DNA of 44,266 bases from Spirochaetia bacterium. Its GTDB lineage: Bacteria > Spirochaetota > Leptospiria > Turneriellales > JAOUOS01. The first letter of the stretch is position 1; each line of letters begins with the position of its first letter. Under the pieces are notes generated by a model that did not search any database, was not told the DNA's origin, and was given only the letters and a program-made list of their open reading frames with translations. The stretch is from contig JAOUOS010000025.1 in assembly GCA_029880285.1 (NCBI GenBank), positions 1-44,266 on the forward strand. Direction: 5' to 3'. The translations under genes were made by a program, and so were the position numbers. This document shows, piece by piece, positions 34,905 through 44,141 of the stretch.

Positions 34905-36030
34905 AATTCTTCTTGTAGATGATGAACAATCGGTTTTAGAAGGCTTTCACAGAAATCTACATAAGTTTTTTGAAATTGAAACAGCGTTAAGTTCCATTGA
35001 TGCTCTTCATATTTTAAGAAAATCAGAAACCCCTTTTAAGGTAATTGTTTCAGATTTAAAAATGCCCACTATTGACGGAATTGAATTTTTTAATAAAGTA
35101 AAAGAAATATATCCTGATATTACAAGAATTATGCTTACTGGTAAAGCCGATCTTGAAGACGCGGCAAAAGCCGTAAATCAGGGAAACATTTTCCGGTTTT
35201 TAACTAAACCATGCCCCATTGAAGATCTAAAAACAACCATTGAAGCGGGTATCTATCAATACAATTTGATAAAGGCAGAAAAAATATTATTAGAAAAAAC
35301 ATTTAAGGGCAGCGTTAAAATTCTTACCGACCTTTTATCTTTAGCCAGTCCTATCGCTTTTGGTAAAGCTTCGCGCATAGCCAGAGTCGTTAAAAAAATA
35401 TTAGAACAGTTAAAAATTCAAATGTGGGAAGTCGAAATTGCCGCCATGCTTTCTCAAATAGGCTGTATAACTATACCCGAAAATACTTTAGAAAAGATAT
35501 ATAAAAATACAGGCTTATCAAATGAAGAAGACGAAATGTATAAAAAACAGCCCGAAACAGGTTATAATTTAATATCAAATATTCCGCGGCTAGAAGTAAC
35601 CGCCAAAATAATTAGAAACCAGAATAAAAATATAAATGAAATACATCCACAGGAAGATAAAAAAACAGCTTTAGGTATAAGTATTTTAAACGTAGCAATT
35701 GAATACGACGCGCTAGTTCAAAAAGAAAAAAAAATTCCTCTGGCTATTGCTGCCTTAATAAAACGCCAGCAAAAAGATAAAATTTATAACGCACAGATAA
35801 TAGACGCCTTAAAATCGGCTCTTGAAAGCGAAAGCTCTTTTGAAATTACCGATGTTTATATCTCAGATTTAAAAAAAGGTATGATATTTTCTGATGATGT
35901 AGTATCAGAAAATGGAACATTATTATTTAGCAAAGGATTAGAAGTAACCGAATCGCTTAAAATGCGGATGGATAACATTTCAAAAAATACTGTTATTAAA
36001 GAACCTATATCTATAATTATTGTACAATAA
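34897..36030 (+). CDS. Response regulator with degenerate HD-GYP-like domain
   Basis: This protein of 377 residues has a receiver domain with DD (8-9), phosphoacceptor D53 (VSDLKMPTIDG) and K104 (FLTKPC). The region 140-300 aligns with the HD-GYP phosphodiesterase fold, but the metal residues are gone: AALLHDIGK has become AAMLSQIGC (S186, Q187, C190), and the HHExxDGxGYP stretch is replaced by RNQNKNINEIHPQ. It should therefore not cleave c-di-GMP, but may bind it or act as a protein-protein switch. A C-terminal segment (DVYISDLKKGMIFSDDV) resembles tails of other HD-type regulators. It is the last gene of the operon. Confidence 0.85.
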   Translation: MDKILLVDDEQSVLEGFHRNLHKFFEIETALSSIDALHILRKSETPFKVIVSDLKMPTIDGIEFFNKVKEIYPDITRIMLTGKADLEDAAKAVNQGNIFRFLTKPCPIEDLKTTIEAGIYQYNLIKAEKILLEKTFKGSVKILTDLLSLASPIAFGKASRIARVVKKILEQLKIQMWEVEIAAMLSQIGCITIPENTLEKIYKNTGLSNEEDEMYKKQPETGYNLISNIPRLEVTAKIIRNQNKNINEIHPQEDKKTALGISILNVAIEYDALVQKEKKIPLAIAALIKRQQKDKIYNAQIIDALKSALESESSFEITDVYISDLKKGMIFSDDVVSENGTLLFSKGLEVTESLKMRMDNISKNTVIKEPISIIIVQ

Positions 36031-36060
36031 TTATTTATTGTTTTTTATACCACTTATAAA

Positions 36061-36915
36061 TTAATCTTTTAATACCAAATTATCTATAAGTCTTACGCCA
36101 TCAATTTTAACAGCAACAGCCAGCAGACCTTTTTCTACTTTTTCATTAAAAGATAAATAATCAAGAGAATTCAAACAATAAACACCGGCATATTCTACAT
36201 CAAGTTTTTTCATTTTTTCGTTTAAAATAGCGGTGAGTTCGGCTGCCGTGGTATTTTTATTGTTTAGCCACACATCTTTGGTTAAAAATAAAGCTTTTGA
36301 TATTAAGAGCGCCTTATCTCTACCTTTATCTGAGAGACGCACATTTCGGCTTGAAAGCGCCAAGCCGTCTTTTTCTCTTATTAACTCAGCCCCGATAATA
36401 TTAATATCAAAGGCCAAATCGCGCGTCATTTTTTCAATAAGCAAAAACTGCTGGTAATCTTTAAGGCCAAATACTGCGGCATGGGGTTTTACCCACTGGA
36501 ACAAATTATGAACAATATGCAAAACGCCCTGAAAATGTCCCGGCCTATTTTTTCCGCACAATAGTTTTGTTAGTGCCGGATAATCAATTATAATTTCAGG
36601 ATTTTCTTTTTCATAGACCTCTTCTTTTCGTGGCATAAAAAGTACATCCACATTATTTTTTTTTAATAATTCTTTATCTTTATCATAATTTCGCGGATAT
36701 AAATTGTAATCTTTTTTATCGTTAAACTGTATAGGATTTACAAATATAGAAACAACAATATGTTTACAAATTGTTTTTGCCTTATGAATAAGAGAAATAT
36801 GGCCCTCATGCAAATAACCCATGGTAGGCACAAAACCAATTTTTTCATTTGGATGATTCACTCGAAAGTTTTCGCTAAAATTAGCCATGTCTTTAACGCT
36901 TTCTATGATAAACAT
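36061..36915 (-). CDS. panC: Pantothenate synthetase
   Basis: This enzyme of 284 residues joins pantoate and beta-alanine with ATP to form pantothenate, the coenzyme A precursor. Motifs are VPTMGYLHEGHISLI (HIGH-like site), VSIFVNPIQFN, RPGHFQGV, FGLKDYQQ and DGLALSSRN, all intact. It is a full-length cytoplasmic homodimer type. It begins 3 bp after the polA stop, so polA and panC are one operon. It converges on the degenerate HD-GYP regulator. No panB or panD is in the window. Confidence 0.95.
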   Translation of the reverse strand: MFIIESVKDMANFSENFRVNHPNEKIGFVPTMGYLHEGHISLIHKAKTICKHIVVSIFVNPIQFNDKKDYNLYPRNYDKDKELLKKNNVDVLFMPRKEEVYEKENPEIIIDYPALTKLLCGKNRPGHFQGVLHIVHNLFQWVKPHAAVFGLKDYQQFLLIEKMTRDLAFDINIIGAELIREKDGLALSSRNVRLSDKGRDKALLISKALFLTKDVWLNNKNTTAAELTAILNEKMKKLDVEYAGVYCLNSLDYLSFNEKVEKGLLAVAVKIDGVRLIDNLVLKD

Positions 36916-36918
36916 TAC

Positions 36919-39768
36919 TTATTTTGCCTCTTCCCAGTTTTTACCAAAGCCGCCGTTTACTTTTAACGGCACGTCAAGCTTTACAATGTTTTCCATTTTA
37001 TCTTTTACCATCGCGAAAATTTCGTTTTTTTCTTCGATGGGAACCTCAAAAACAAGCTCATCATGAATTTGTAAAAGCATTTTTGTTTTATAATTTTTAT
37101 TTATAAGCTCGTTTTGAATGTTAATCATGGCCAGTTTTATAATATCTGCCGCTGTTGACTGAATGGGAGTGTTAATGGCCAGCCTTTCGGCGGCCTCACG
37201 TCCGAATCTGTTTTTTACACCAATATCTGTTATAAGCCTTTTTCTGCCAAAATAATTTTCGCTATATTTTTCTTCTCTGGTTTTTTCAATTGTTTCTTTA
37301 ATAAATTTTTGTATACCGGGGAAGGCCTCAAAATAAGCCGCTATAAGTTTTCTGGCTTCTTCACGCGAAATTCCCATACTTTGACTTAAACCAAATTCTG
37401 TAACACCATAAACAATTGAAAAATTTAAAATCTTAGCATGCCCCCTGTATTTTGCAAATTCTGAAGTCTGCTTCATTTTTTCAAGAATGCCCGCGTCAAT
37501 TTCTCCGTAGTGAATTTTTTCGCTTTCATCACCGTTTTCAATCCAACAATTGTTTTTTTCATCAAATTTATTTCTAAATAAAAGATACGCAGCCTGATCA
37601 TGAATGTCTTCGTCGTTTTTATAAGCTTTTGTAAGATTTTCGTCTTTGCAGTAATGGGCCAAAACCCTAAGTTCAATTTGACTGTAATCTAATGACAAGA
37701 GTTCGTGATTTTTTTCGGCAATAAAGGCTTTTCGAATTACCCTGCCCTCTTTTTCTTTAATGGGAATATTCTGCAAATTAGGCGCCGAAGACGCCAGTCT
37801 GCCAGTCGCTGTTATAGTCTGAGAAAAAGAAGTATGCACCCTTTTTGTTTTACTGTTTACATATTCAGGCAAAGCATCAATATACGTAGATAAAAGCTTT
37901 GTATATCCGCGATATTCTAACAAATAATTTATAATAGGGTGCTTATCTCTAATGGCCTCAAGGGTATCGGCACTGGTTGAAAGCTGGCCCTTTTGTGTCT
38001 TTTTTGCCGATTCTATCTTAAGCTTTTCGAATAAAATTCGCTGAAGTTCTTTTGTCGATTGAATATTAAACTCTTCGTCTGCTTCTTTATGTATATTTTT
38101 TTCAAGCTCTTTGCATCTAACCGAGTACTCGTCATGCAAAGTTTTCAGATACTTCAAATCTAACAAAATTCCGTTTTGTTCCATCGTTTTTAAAACCGAT
38201 ATCAACGGCATATCTATTTTTTCATATAAACCCGTTAGGTTTTCTTTTTTAAGAAGCGCCTCTAACTTTTCTTTAAGCCTTAAAGTAACCTCAGCGTCTT
38301 CACCGGCATATTTTGCCAAATCAAAAAGAGGCAGGCTTACCAACGCTTTTTGTTTTTGCCCAACCCCTGCGAGATCTTTATATTTAATGGTTTCATGCCC
38401 CAGATATGTTAAAGCTAAATCGTCCAAATTATGCTTTCTTACCGCCGGATTTATTAAATAAGAAGCCGCCATCGTGTCGTAATATACGTTTTTTAAATTA
38501 ATGCCGTGATTTTCTAGAACAATCCAATCATATTTAATATTTTGCCCTATCTTCTTTATATTTTCATTTTCAAGAACTGGTTTTATCCAGTTTAACGCGT
38601 CAACCCCATCTACCACATCCTGATAATCAAAATGTCTTTCTCCCGCTTCGTCAAACACAACCGGAATATAAGCGGTAATATATTGTTCATTTTCTTTAAA
38701 TGATAAAGAAACACCCACTAGTTTTGCCTCTGTTGGTGATATGCTCGTGGTTTCTGTATCTATGGAAATTTCGGCCGCTTTAGGTATTCGTTTTTCAAGG
38801 TCTTTATATTCTTTTTCAGTTTTTATAATTAACAAATCTTTAGCTATATCGTCTACCGGTAAATTTTTAATCTCGTTTTCTTCTAAAAAAAGACGAGTCC
38901 ATTCATTATAAACAGACACATACCCTTTTGTTTTAAATAAAAGCAAATGCTCATCTGGTTTTATTTTATCGCGCCAAAGCAGATTATCTATATCTGGTAT
39001 ATTTTTAAGATCTTTCTTTAAAGATACCAGTTTCTTTGACAAATAAGCGTTATCTTTACTTTCAAGAAGTTTTTGCCGCGTACTTTCTGAATTTATTTTT
39101 TCAATATTTTCATATAAATTATCCAGACTATCGAATTCCTGTATAAGCTTTTTTGCTGTTTTATCACCAATCCCTTTTACCCCTGGCACATTATCAGAAG
39201 TATCGCCTGTTAAGGCCATAAAATCGGGAATTTGATCAATTCTTAAATTAAATTCTGTCTTAACATATTCACTGTCAATTTCAATAAAATCGCTTACCCC
39301 TTTTTTAGCTCTTAGCATTTTAACATTAGAATATAAAATATTAAACAAATCTTTATCTGATGAAACAATAAAAATATCTAAATCGGTATTTTTTTCTCTC
39401 TCTACAATAGAAGCAATCGCGTCATCGGCTTCTTCATTTTCAGGAATTATTACGGGCAGCGATAATTTTTCGGTAAGCTCTTTTACCTCGTCTAACTGAA
39501 CCCTTAAAGAATCAGGAGTCTCTTTTCGGTTTGCCTTATATTCGCTGTACATTTCATGCCGAAAGTTGGGCCGCGGAGGGTCAAATACAATTAAAAGATA
39601 TTCCGGATTAAATTTTTCAAGAAGCTTGCCCAGCATGCGAAAAAAACCAAAAATTGTCTCGGTAGGCATTCCCGAGGCATCGGTTAAATTCTGATTCACC
39701 AAAGCGTAGTGCGCCCGGTAGGCCATCGCGTGACCATCTACAATCATGAGTTTTTTCTTGTTTGACAT
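36919..39768 (-). CDS. polA: DNA polymerase I
   Basis: This protein of 949 residues has three active domains. The 5' nuclease (1-290) has VDGHAMAYR, EADDAIAS, SSDKD and GDTSDNVPGVKGIG. The 3'-5' exonuclease keeps D337 and E339 (IDTET), NIKYD (410-414) and YAGEDAEVT (487-495), so proofreading should be functional. The polymerase has RLASSAPNLQNIP, DYSQIELR with D694, the O helix region and QIHDELVFEVP. It repairs DNA and processes Okazaki fragments. No Shine-Dalgarno is seen before the ATG. It is divergent from secA across a 461-bp spacer and cotranscribed with panC. Confidence 0.97.
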   Translation of the reverse strand: MSNKKKLMIVDGHAMAYRAHYALVNQNLTDASGMPTETIFGFFRMLGKLLEKFNPEYLLIVFDPPRPNFRHEMYSEYKANRKETPDSLRVQLDEVKELTEKLSLPVIIPENEEADDAIASIVEREKNTDLDIFIVSSDKDLFNILYSNVKMLRAKKGVSDFIEIDSEYVKTEFNLRIDQIPDFMALTGDTSDNVPGVKGIGDKTAKKLIQEFDSLDNLYENIEKINSESTRQKLLESKDNAYLSKKLVSLKKDLKNIPDIDNLLWRDKIKPDEHLLLFKTKGYVSVYNEWTRLFLEENEIKNLPVDDIAKDLLIIKTEKEYKDLEKRIPKAAEISIDTETTSISPTEAKLVGVSLSFKENEQYITAYIPVVFDEAGERHFDYQDVVDGVDALNWIKPVLENENIKKIGQNIKYDWIVLENHGINLKNVYYDTMAASYLINPAVRKHNLDDLALTYLGHETIKYKDLAGVGQKQKALVSLPLFDLAKYAGEDAEVTLRLKEKLEALLKKENLTGLYEKIDMPLISVLKTMEQNGILLDLKYLKTLHDEYSVRCKELEKNIHKEADEEFNIQSTKELQRILFEKLKIESAKKTQKGQLSTSADTLEAIRDKHPIINYLLEYRGYTKLLSTYIDALPEYVNSKTKRVHTSFSQTITATGRLASSAPNLQNIPIKEKEGRVIRKAFIAEKNHELLSLDYSQIELRVLAHYCKDENLTKAYKNDEDIHDQAAYLLFRNKFDEKNNCWIENGDESEKIHYGEIDAGILEKMKQTSEFAKYRGHAKILNFSIVYGVTEFGLSQSMGISREEARKLIAAYFEAFPGIQKFIKETIEKTREEKYSENYFGRKRLITDIGVKNRFGREAAERLAINTPIQSTAADIIKLAMINIQNELINKNYKTKMLLQIHDELVFEVPIEEKNEIFAMVKDKMENIVKLDVPLKVNGGFGKNWEEAK

Positions 39769-39942
39769 AAAAACATTTTAGACAGGAGCCACTCGATTTT
39801 TAGATACTTTTAAGCAAGCCTGTCAATAATAAGCCAGCCTTTAATAAAAGATGAAATTGTAAACTAATAAGAAATGTATATACACTTTTTTAAAAAAGTT
39901 TGGTAAAAAGGCAGTAATATTATTTTACAAAGAAAATTTGCT

Positions 39943-40075
39943 CATGGCTTTGCCATGCCTACCTACGGTTAGCTTAGCTTGCGAAGAGACATGATAACAG
40001 GATTAAAAGGCGAATACAATCCTGTTTATCATCTACCAGTGGTTAGCTTCGCTTGCGATGAACTCGATGCAGGCT
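39943..40075. repeat. Structured intergenic repeat, copy D, between polA and secA
   Basis: This lies in the 461-bp gap 39769-40229, which has no gene. CATGGC-TTT-GCCATG (39943-39957) is a perfect hairpin. GATAACAGGATT (39993-40004) pairs with AATCCTGTTTATC (40018-40030) with one bulge. These arms are flanked by direct repeats GGTTAGCTTAGCTTGCGA (39967-39984) and GGTTAGCTTCGCTTGCGA (40041-40058), 17 of 18 identical and 74 bp apart. GACATGATAAC (39988-39998) is a shorter form of the A/B/C motif. GCTTGCGAAGA (39977-39987) is the complement of 5001-5011. A perfect AT palindrome ACTTTTTTAAAAAAGT also lies at 39884-39899. Confidence 0.7.
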
Positions 40076-40159
40076 TATCTGAAAAGTTATTTATTTTCCC
40101 TACTTTTTGAACTCCCATCTATCCTCTTTTTATATGAATCACATATTTTCTGCTTTACA

Positions 40160-40189
40160 TGACAATTTAAACTTTTCCAGTGATATACT
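40160..40189 (+). promoter_or_regulatory. Candidate secA promoter
   Basis: TATACT at 40184-40189 is preceded by TGACAA at 40160-40165 with an 18-bp spacer. A start point near 40197 would give a leader of about 33 nt containing CGGAGAG, the ribosome site of secA. Confidence 0.45.
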
Positions 40190-40229
40190 TGAGAAAAGGA
40201 AAAATAAAAAATCCTTCGGAGAGTTCTAA

Positions 40230-42797
40230 ATGATAAATCCTATATTAAATTTAATATTTGGTTCAAAGTATGAGCGTGATATTAAAAAACTTTCTCCCCT
40301 TATAAATAAAATAAACTCTCTTGAAAAAGAAATTGAAACTCTGGCTGATGATGCTTTAAAAGCGAAAACTGTTGAATTTAAAGAAAGATACGCACGTGGC
40401 GAATCAATTGATGACCTTTTACCTGAAGCCTTTGCTGTTGTGCGGGAAGCTTCAAAACGCACACTAAAAATGAGACATTTTGACGTTCAGCTTATGGGGG
40501 GTATTGCTCTTCATATGGGAACTATTGCCGAAATGAAAACAGGTGAAGGTAAAACTTTAACTTCTACTTTAGCCGTGTATTTAAATGCCCTTACAGGAAA
40601 AGGCGTTCATGTAATTACTGTTAATGATTATCTAGCCAAAAGAGACGCTGAATGGATGAAACCAATTTATGAATTTTTAGGCGTATCGGTAGGGTTCATT
40701 TTATCTCAAATGTCTTACACAGAACGACAAAAAAATTATGCTGCTGATATTACATACGGTACAAACAATGAATTTGGCTTTGACTATTTAAGAGACAATA
40801 TGGTAGAACATATAAGCCAAAAAGTTCAAAGATCTCATTACTACGCAATTGTAGACGAAGTCGATTCTATTTTAATTGATGAGGCCAGAACACCTTTAAT
40901 TATAAGCGGCCCTGCCGAAAAAAGTACAGAAGTTTACGGTAGAGTAAATCAAATTATCCCGAAGCTTCAAGATAAAGAAGATTATGAAATAGATGAAAAA
41001 GCAAGAAGCGCGTTACTAACCGAAATGGGCGTGGCAAAAGTTGAAAAACTGTTAAATGTAGAAAATTTATACGCCCCCGCTAATGTAGATTTGGTGCATC
41101 ATGTTCATCAGGCTTTAAAGGCTCATACCCTTTTTCAACGTGATGTTGATTACGTTGTTCAAAACGGTGAAGTTATTATCGTTGATGAATTTACGGGAAG
41201 ACTAATGGAAGGCAGAAGATATTCAGACGGACTTCATCAGGCATTAGAGGCCAAAGAACGGGTTAACGTAAAAAGAGAAAACCAGACATTAGCTACTATA
41301 ACATTTCAAAATTACTTTAGAATGTATGAAAAATTAGCCGGCATGACAGGTACTGCCGATACAGAAGCTGAAGAATTTAAAAAAATATATAATTTAGACG
41401 TAATTGTTCTGCCTACCAATAGACCTCTTACTCGAAAAGATTATCCTGATAAAATTTACCGTACCGTAAAAGAAAAATTTAATGCTATTGCAGAAGAAGT
41501 TAAAGGATGCTATTTAAAAGGACAGCCTGTTCTTTTGGGCACCGTATCAATAGAAAATTCAGAAAGACTATCAAAGATTTTAACTCAAATGGGGGTTCCA
41601 CATGCAGTATTAAACGCTAAACACCACGGACAAGAGGCCTCTATTGTTAAAGATGCCGGTCAAAAAAGCCATATTACAATCGCTACAAACATGGCGGGAC
41701 GGGGTACTGATATCGTTTTAGGTGAAGGCATAAAAGAACTTGGCGGCCTACATATTATAGGCTCAGAAAGACATGAATCAAGACGAATTGACAATCAGTT
41801 AAGAGGAAGATCAGGCAGACAAGGCGATCCGGGTTCTTCGCGCTTTTATCTTTCTCTCGAAGACGACTTAATGAGAATATTTGGATCAGATAGAATAGGA
41901 CCTATAATGCAAAGACTGGGTATGGCAGAAGGCGAAGCCATAGAGCATAAAATGGTCACAAATGCCATTGAGAGATCTCAAAAAAGAGTAGAATCACATA
42001 ACTTTGATATAAGAAAACATTTATTAGAATATGATGACGTAATGAACAAACAAAGAACTTATATTTATAAAACCAGAAATGAAATTCTTGAGAATGAAAA
42101 TATACATGAATTAATAAATGAGTTTATACATGATGTTGTCACAGAGCGTGTTTCATTATTTTTACCCGGCAAAAGCGCGGGAAACTGGGATATCGAAGGT
42201 CTAAAAAGCTGGCTTGAAACCAATTTTAATTTAAAACTTGATATCTCAGAAAATAATATATTGTCTATGAATTCAAATGATATCGTAGAAAAAATATTAG
42301 ACGATATACTGAAATTATATGATGAAAAAAAAGAAAAAATAGGAGATAAAAATTTTTCTCTAGTAGAAAAAATGATCGCTCTTCAGGTAATAGATCAAAA
42401 ATGGAAAGACCATTTATACGCTTTGGACCAGTTAAAAGAGGGTATATGGACAATGGGATACGCGCAAAAAAATCCGCTTGTTGAATATCGGTTTGAATCA
42501 TTTAGACTTTTTGAAGAAATGGTTTCTATAACAAAAGAAGAAACACTTGAATTTTTATTTAAAGCGCAAATTCAAGGTGTCATTCAAGAAGAAATACCTC
42601 AAGAATATTCAGCTTCGGGCGAAGCAGTTCATAATAACATAGACTCATACAGCGCGGCAGCGGCAATGGCTGCTTCGCCGGCTTCGAGCATGGGTTCACT
42701 GGCAGCTGCTACTAGATCTAAAAACAGCGAGAGCAAAGCAGCGGCCAAGACAGCGGGAGGCACCTCAAAAAGGAAAAGCAGCCGGCGTAGAAGATAA
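40230..42797 (+). CDS. secA: Protein translocase ATPase SecA
   Basis: This motor of 855 residues pushes unfolded preproteins through SecYEG. Walker A is MKTGEGKT (102-109); the DEAD-type site is [18 protein letters not shown]. The preprotein cross-linking domain, second motor domain ([20 protein letters not shown]) and scaffold follow. The last 60 residues are an Ala/Ser/Lys-rich low-complexity tail ending SSRRRR. The usual C-terminal zinc finger (CxCxSGxxxxxCH) that binds SecB and phospholipid is absent. A good CGGAGAG precedes the ATG. A single-receiver gene follows after 26 bp. Confidence 0.97.
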   Translation: MINPILNLIFGSKYERDIKKLSPLINKINSLEKEIETLADDALKAKTVEFKERYARGESIDDLLPEAFAVVREASKRTLKMRHFDVQLMGGIALHMGTIAEMKTGEGKTLTSTLAVYLNALTGKGVHVITVNDYLAKRDAEWMKPIYEFLGVSVGFILSQMSYTERQKNYAADITYGTNNEFGFDYLRDNMVEHISQKVQRSHYYAIVDEVDSILIDEARTPLIISGPAEKSTEVYGRVNQIIPKLQDKEDYEIDEKARSALLTEMGVAKVEKLLNVENLYAPANVDLVHHVHQALKAHTLFQRDVDYVVQNGEVIIVDEFTGRLMEGRRYSDGLHQALEAKERVNVKRENQTLATITFQNYFRMYEKLAGMTGTADTEAEEFKKIYNLDVIVLPTNRPLTRKDYPDKIYRTVKEKFNAIAEEVKGCYLKGQPVLLGTVSIENSERLSKILTQMGVPHAVLNAKHHGQEASIVKDAGQKSHITIATNMAGRGTDIVLGEGIKELGGLHIIGSERHESRRIDNQLRGRSGRQGDPGSSRFYLSLEDDLMRIFGSDRIGPIMQRLGMAEGEAIEHKMVTNAIERSQKRVESHNFDIRKHLLEYDDVMNKQRTYIYKTRNEILENENIHELINEFIHDVVTERVSLFLPGKSAGNWDIEGLKSWLETNFNLKLDISENNILSMNSNDIVEKILDDILKLYDEKKEKIGDKNFSLVEKMIALQVIDQKWKDHLYALDQLKEGIWTMGYAQKNPLVEYRFESFRLFEEMVSITKEETLEFLFKAQIQGVIQEEIPQEYSASGEAVHNNIDSYSAAAAMAASPASSMGSLAAATRSKNSESKAAAKTAGGTSKRKSSRRRR

Positions 42798-42823
42798 AAA
42801 GTATTAATAAAAAGTTTATTTAA

Positions 42824-43195
42824 ATGATTGAAAAAAAATATAATATATTAGTGGTAGATGATTCTATAATTAATCAAAAACTGGCAAAGGCTCTGCTTGA
42901 AAAAATAAATCAAAATGTATATATAGCTGAAGACGGGTTCAAAGCTTTAGAAATTTGCAAAAAAGAAAATATTGATATTATTTTTATGGATATACACATG
43001 CCTAACTTAGACGGTATACAAGCTTCAAAAAAAATTAGAGAAGAATTAAAATTAAATATGCCCATTATCGCAATGACTGGTGATGAAGCAAATGAACATT
43101 TAGATGAATGGCAGCGTTCTGGCATTAATGAATTTTTAGAAAAACCATACAATCTTGACAAAATATCTGATATCATAAAAAAATTTTCAAATTAA
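42824..43195 (+). CDS. Single-domain response regulator (CheY/Spo0F-like)
   Basis: This protein of 123 residues is a lone receiver domain. It has DD (11-12), phosphoacceptor in FMDIHMPNLDG (about D54), the T/S switch in AMTGD and the lysine in LEKPYN. It has no output domain, so it acts by protein contact or in a phosphorelay. It lies 26 bp after secA on the same strand and is followed by a strong terminator, so it probably ends the secA transcript. No cognate kinase is adjacent. Confidence 0.92.
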   Translation: MIEKKYNILVVDDSIINQKLAKALLEKINQNVYIAEDGFKALEICKKENIDIIFMDIHMPNLDGIQASKKIREELKLNMPIIAMTGDEANEHLDEWQRSGINEFLEKPYNLDKISDIIKKFSN

Positions 43196-43219
43196 AATTT
43201 AAAAGTAATTTTAAAATAA

Positions 43220-43246
43220 AAAAGGCAGTCATATAGACTGCCTTTT
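43220..43246. terminator. Bidirectional rho-independent terminator
   Basis: AAAAGGCAGTC (43220-43230) and GACTGCCTTTT (43236-43246) form a perfect 11-bp stem with loop ATATA. A-runs and T-runs flank it on both sides. It lies between the convergent receiver gene and the multiheme cytochrome gene and can serve both. Confidence 0.93.
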
Positions 43247-43272
43247 AAAAACTATTTTAATTTTAGTTTTAT

Positions 43273-43992
43273 TTATTTTTTCTTCTCAGGGGCCTTTTCA
43301 GGAGCTTTCTCAGGCGCTGCCTTGGTTTGACCTTCTAATTCATGGCACCCTATACAATTTTTCTCTTGAACATGAGGGGCTATGCTATGTAACGCGTCGG
43401 GATTATGACATGCCTCGCATATTCTCACGTTTTTATCTTTTTGATCTTCGACATGGCATGTTTCACACTTCTTAATACCAGTATTATGATGTGTTAATTT
43501 TGGACCATCTACTTTTTGTCCATTAACTTCTGCATCCATATGGCAATTACCGCATTTAGCCGCGGTAGGTGTTATTATCGTTTGATCATAGGTTGGTATG
43601 TTCGCCTTAAATTCGCTGCTTATACCCGTATCATGACATTCACCGCATTTATTATCTATAGCAAGCTGTGTTTTATGATGCGGACTTTCTAAATGGCACT
43701 GTAGACAATTTCGTCTTAACCATGGCAAATTTAAACCATTTTGTTCTTTTAAAGGATGGCACTTTACACAGTTACCCTGTTGAGCGTGAACTGTGGAATG
43801 ATGAGTATCTGCCAATGTCTCACCATGGCACTCTTCACAAAAAGGTCTTGCTCTACTAGGAAAACTAATATCAGAAATACCAAATTCCTGAGGCACCCCT
43901 TTCATTACTTCTTTTGAAAAAAGCTCTGCCGAAAATAGAAACGTTATCAGCAAGGCTTTAATTGCAATTATCTTTGTAAGTCTTTTTCGCAT
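43273..43992 (-). CDS. Octaheme c-type cytochrome
   Basis: This exported protein of 239 residues has a signal peptide (AIKALLITFLFSAELFS) and eight CxxCH heme sites: CEECH, CVKCH, CLQCH, CGECH, CGNCH, CETCH, CEACH and CIGCH. Extra histidines (HH pairs at THHST, PHHK and THHN) can be distal ligands, suggesting bis-His hemes. It belongs to the doubled-CxxCH/cytochrome c3-like group and carries electrons in the periplasm. The C-terminus is a repeated APEK tail. AGGGGA precedes the ATG. No reductase, membrane quinol partner or maturation gene is next to it, so the electron acceptor is unknown. Confidence 0.92.
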   Translation of the reverse strand: MRKRLTKIIAIKALLITFLFSAELFSKEVMKGVPQEFGISDISFPSRARPFCEECHGETLADTHHSTVHAQQGNCVKCHPLKEQNGLNLPWLRRNCLQCHLESPHHKTQLAIDNKCGECHDTGISSEFKANIPTYDQTIITPTAAKCGNCHMDAEVNGQKVDGPKLTHHNTGIKKCETCHVEDQKDKNVRICEACHNPDALHSIAPHVQEKNCIGCHELEGQTKAAPEKAPEKAPEKKK

Positions 43993-44141
43993 TCTTATTC
44001 CCCTTTACAATATACTAGATATTTAGTTAAGCTCATCTAACAAACAATAGGTTTTGCTACATGAACTCACTATTATTATTCTTTAATAGTTAACCTTAAA
44101 ATAATTTTTATACAAGAAGACAACTATATAAATATTTTTTT

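Noticed and set aside
39884..39899. AT-only perfect palindrome as an operator or origin element
   Set aside because: A16-type AT palindromes occur often in DNA of this composition, and no iterons or DnaA boxes accompany it.
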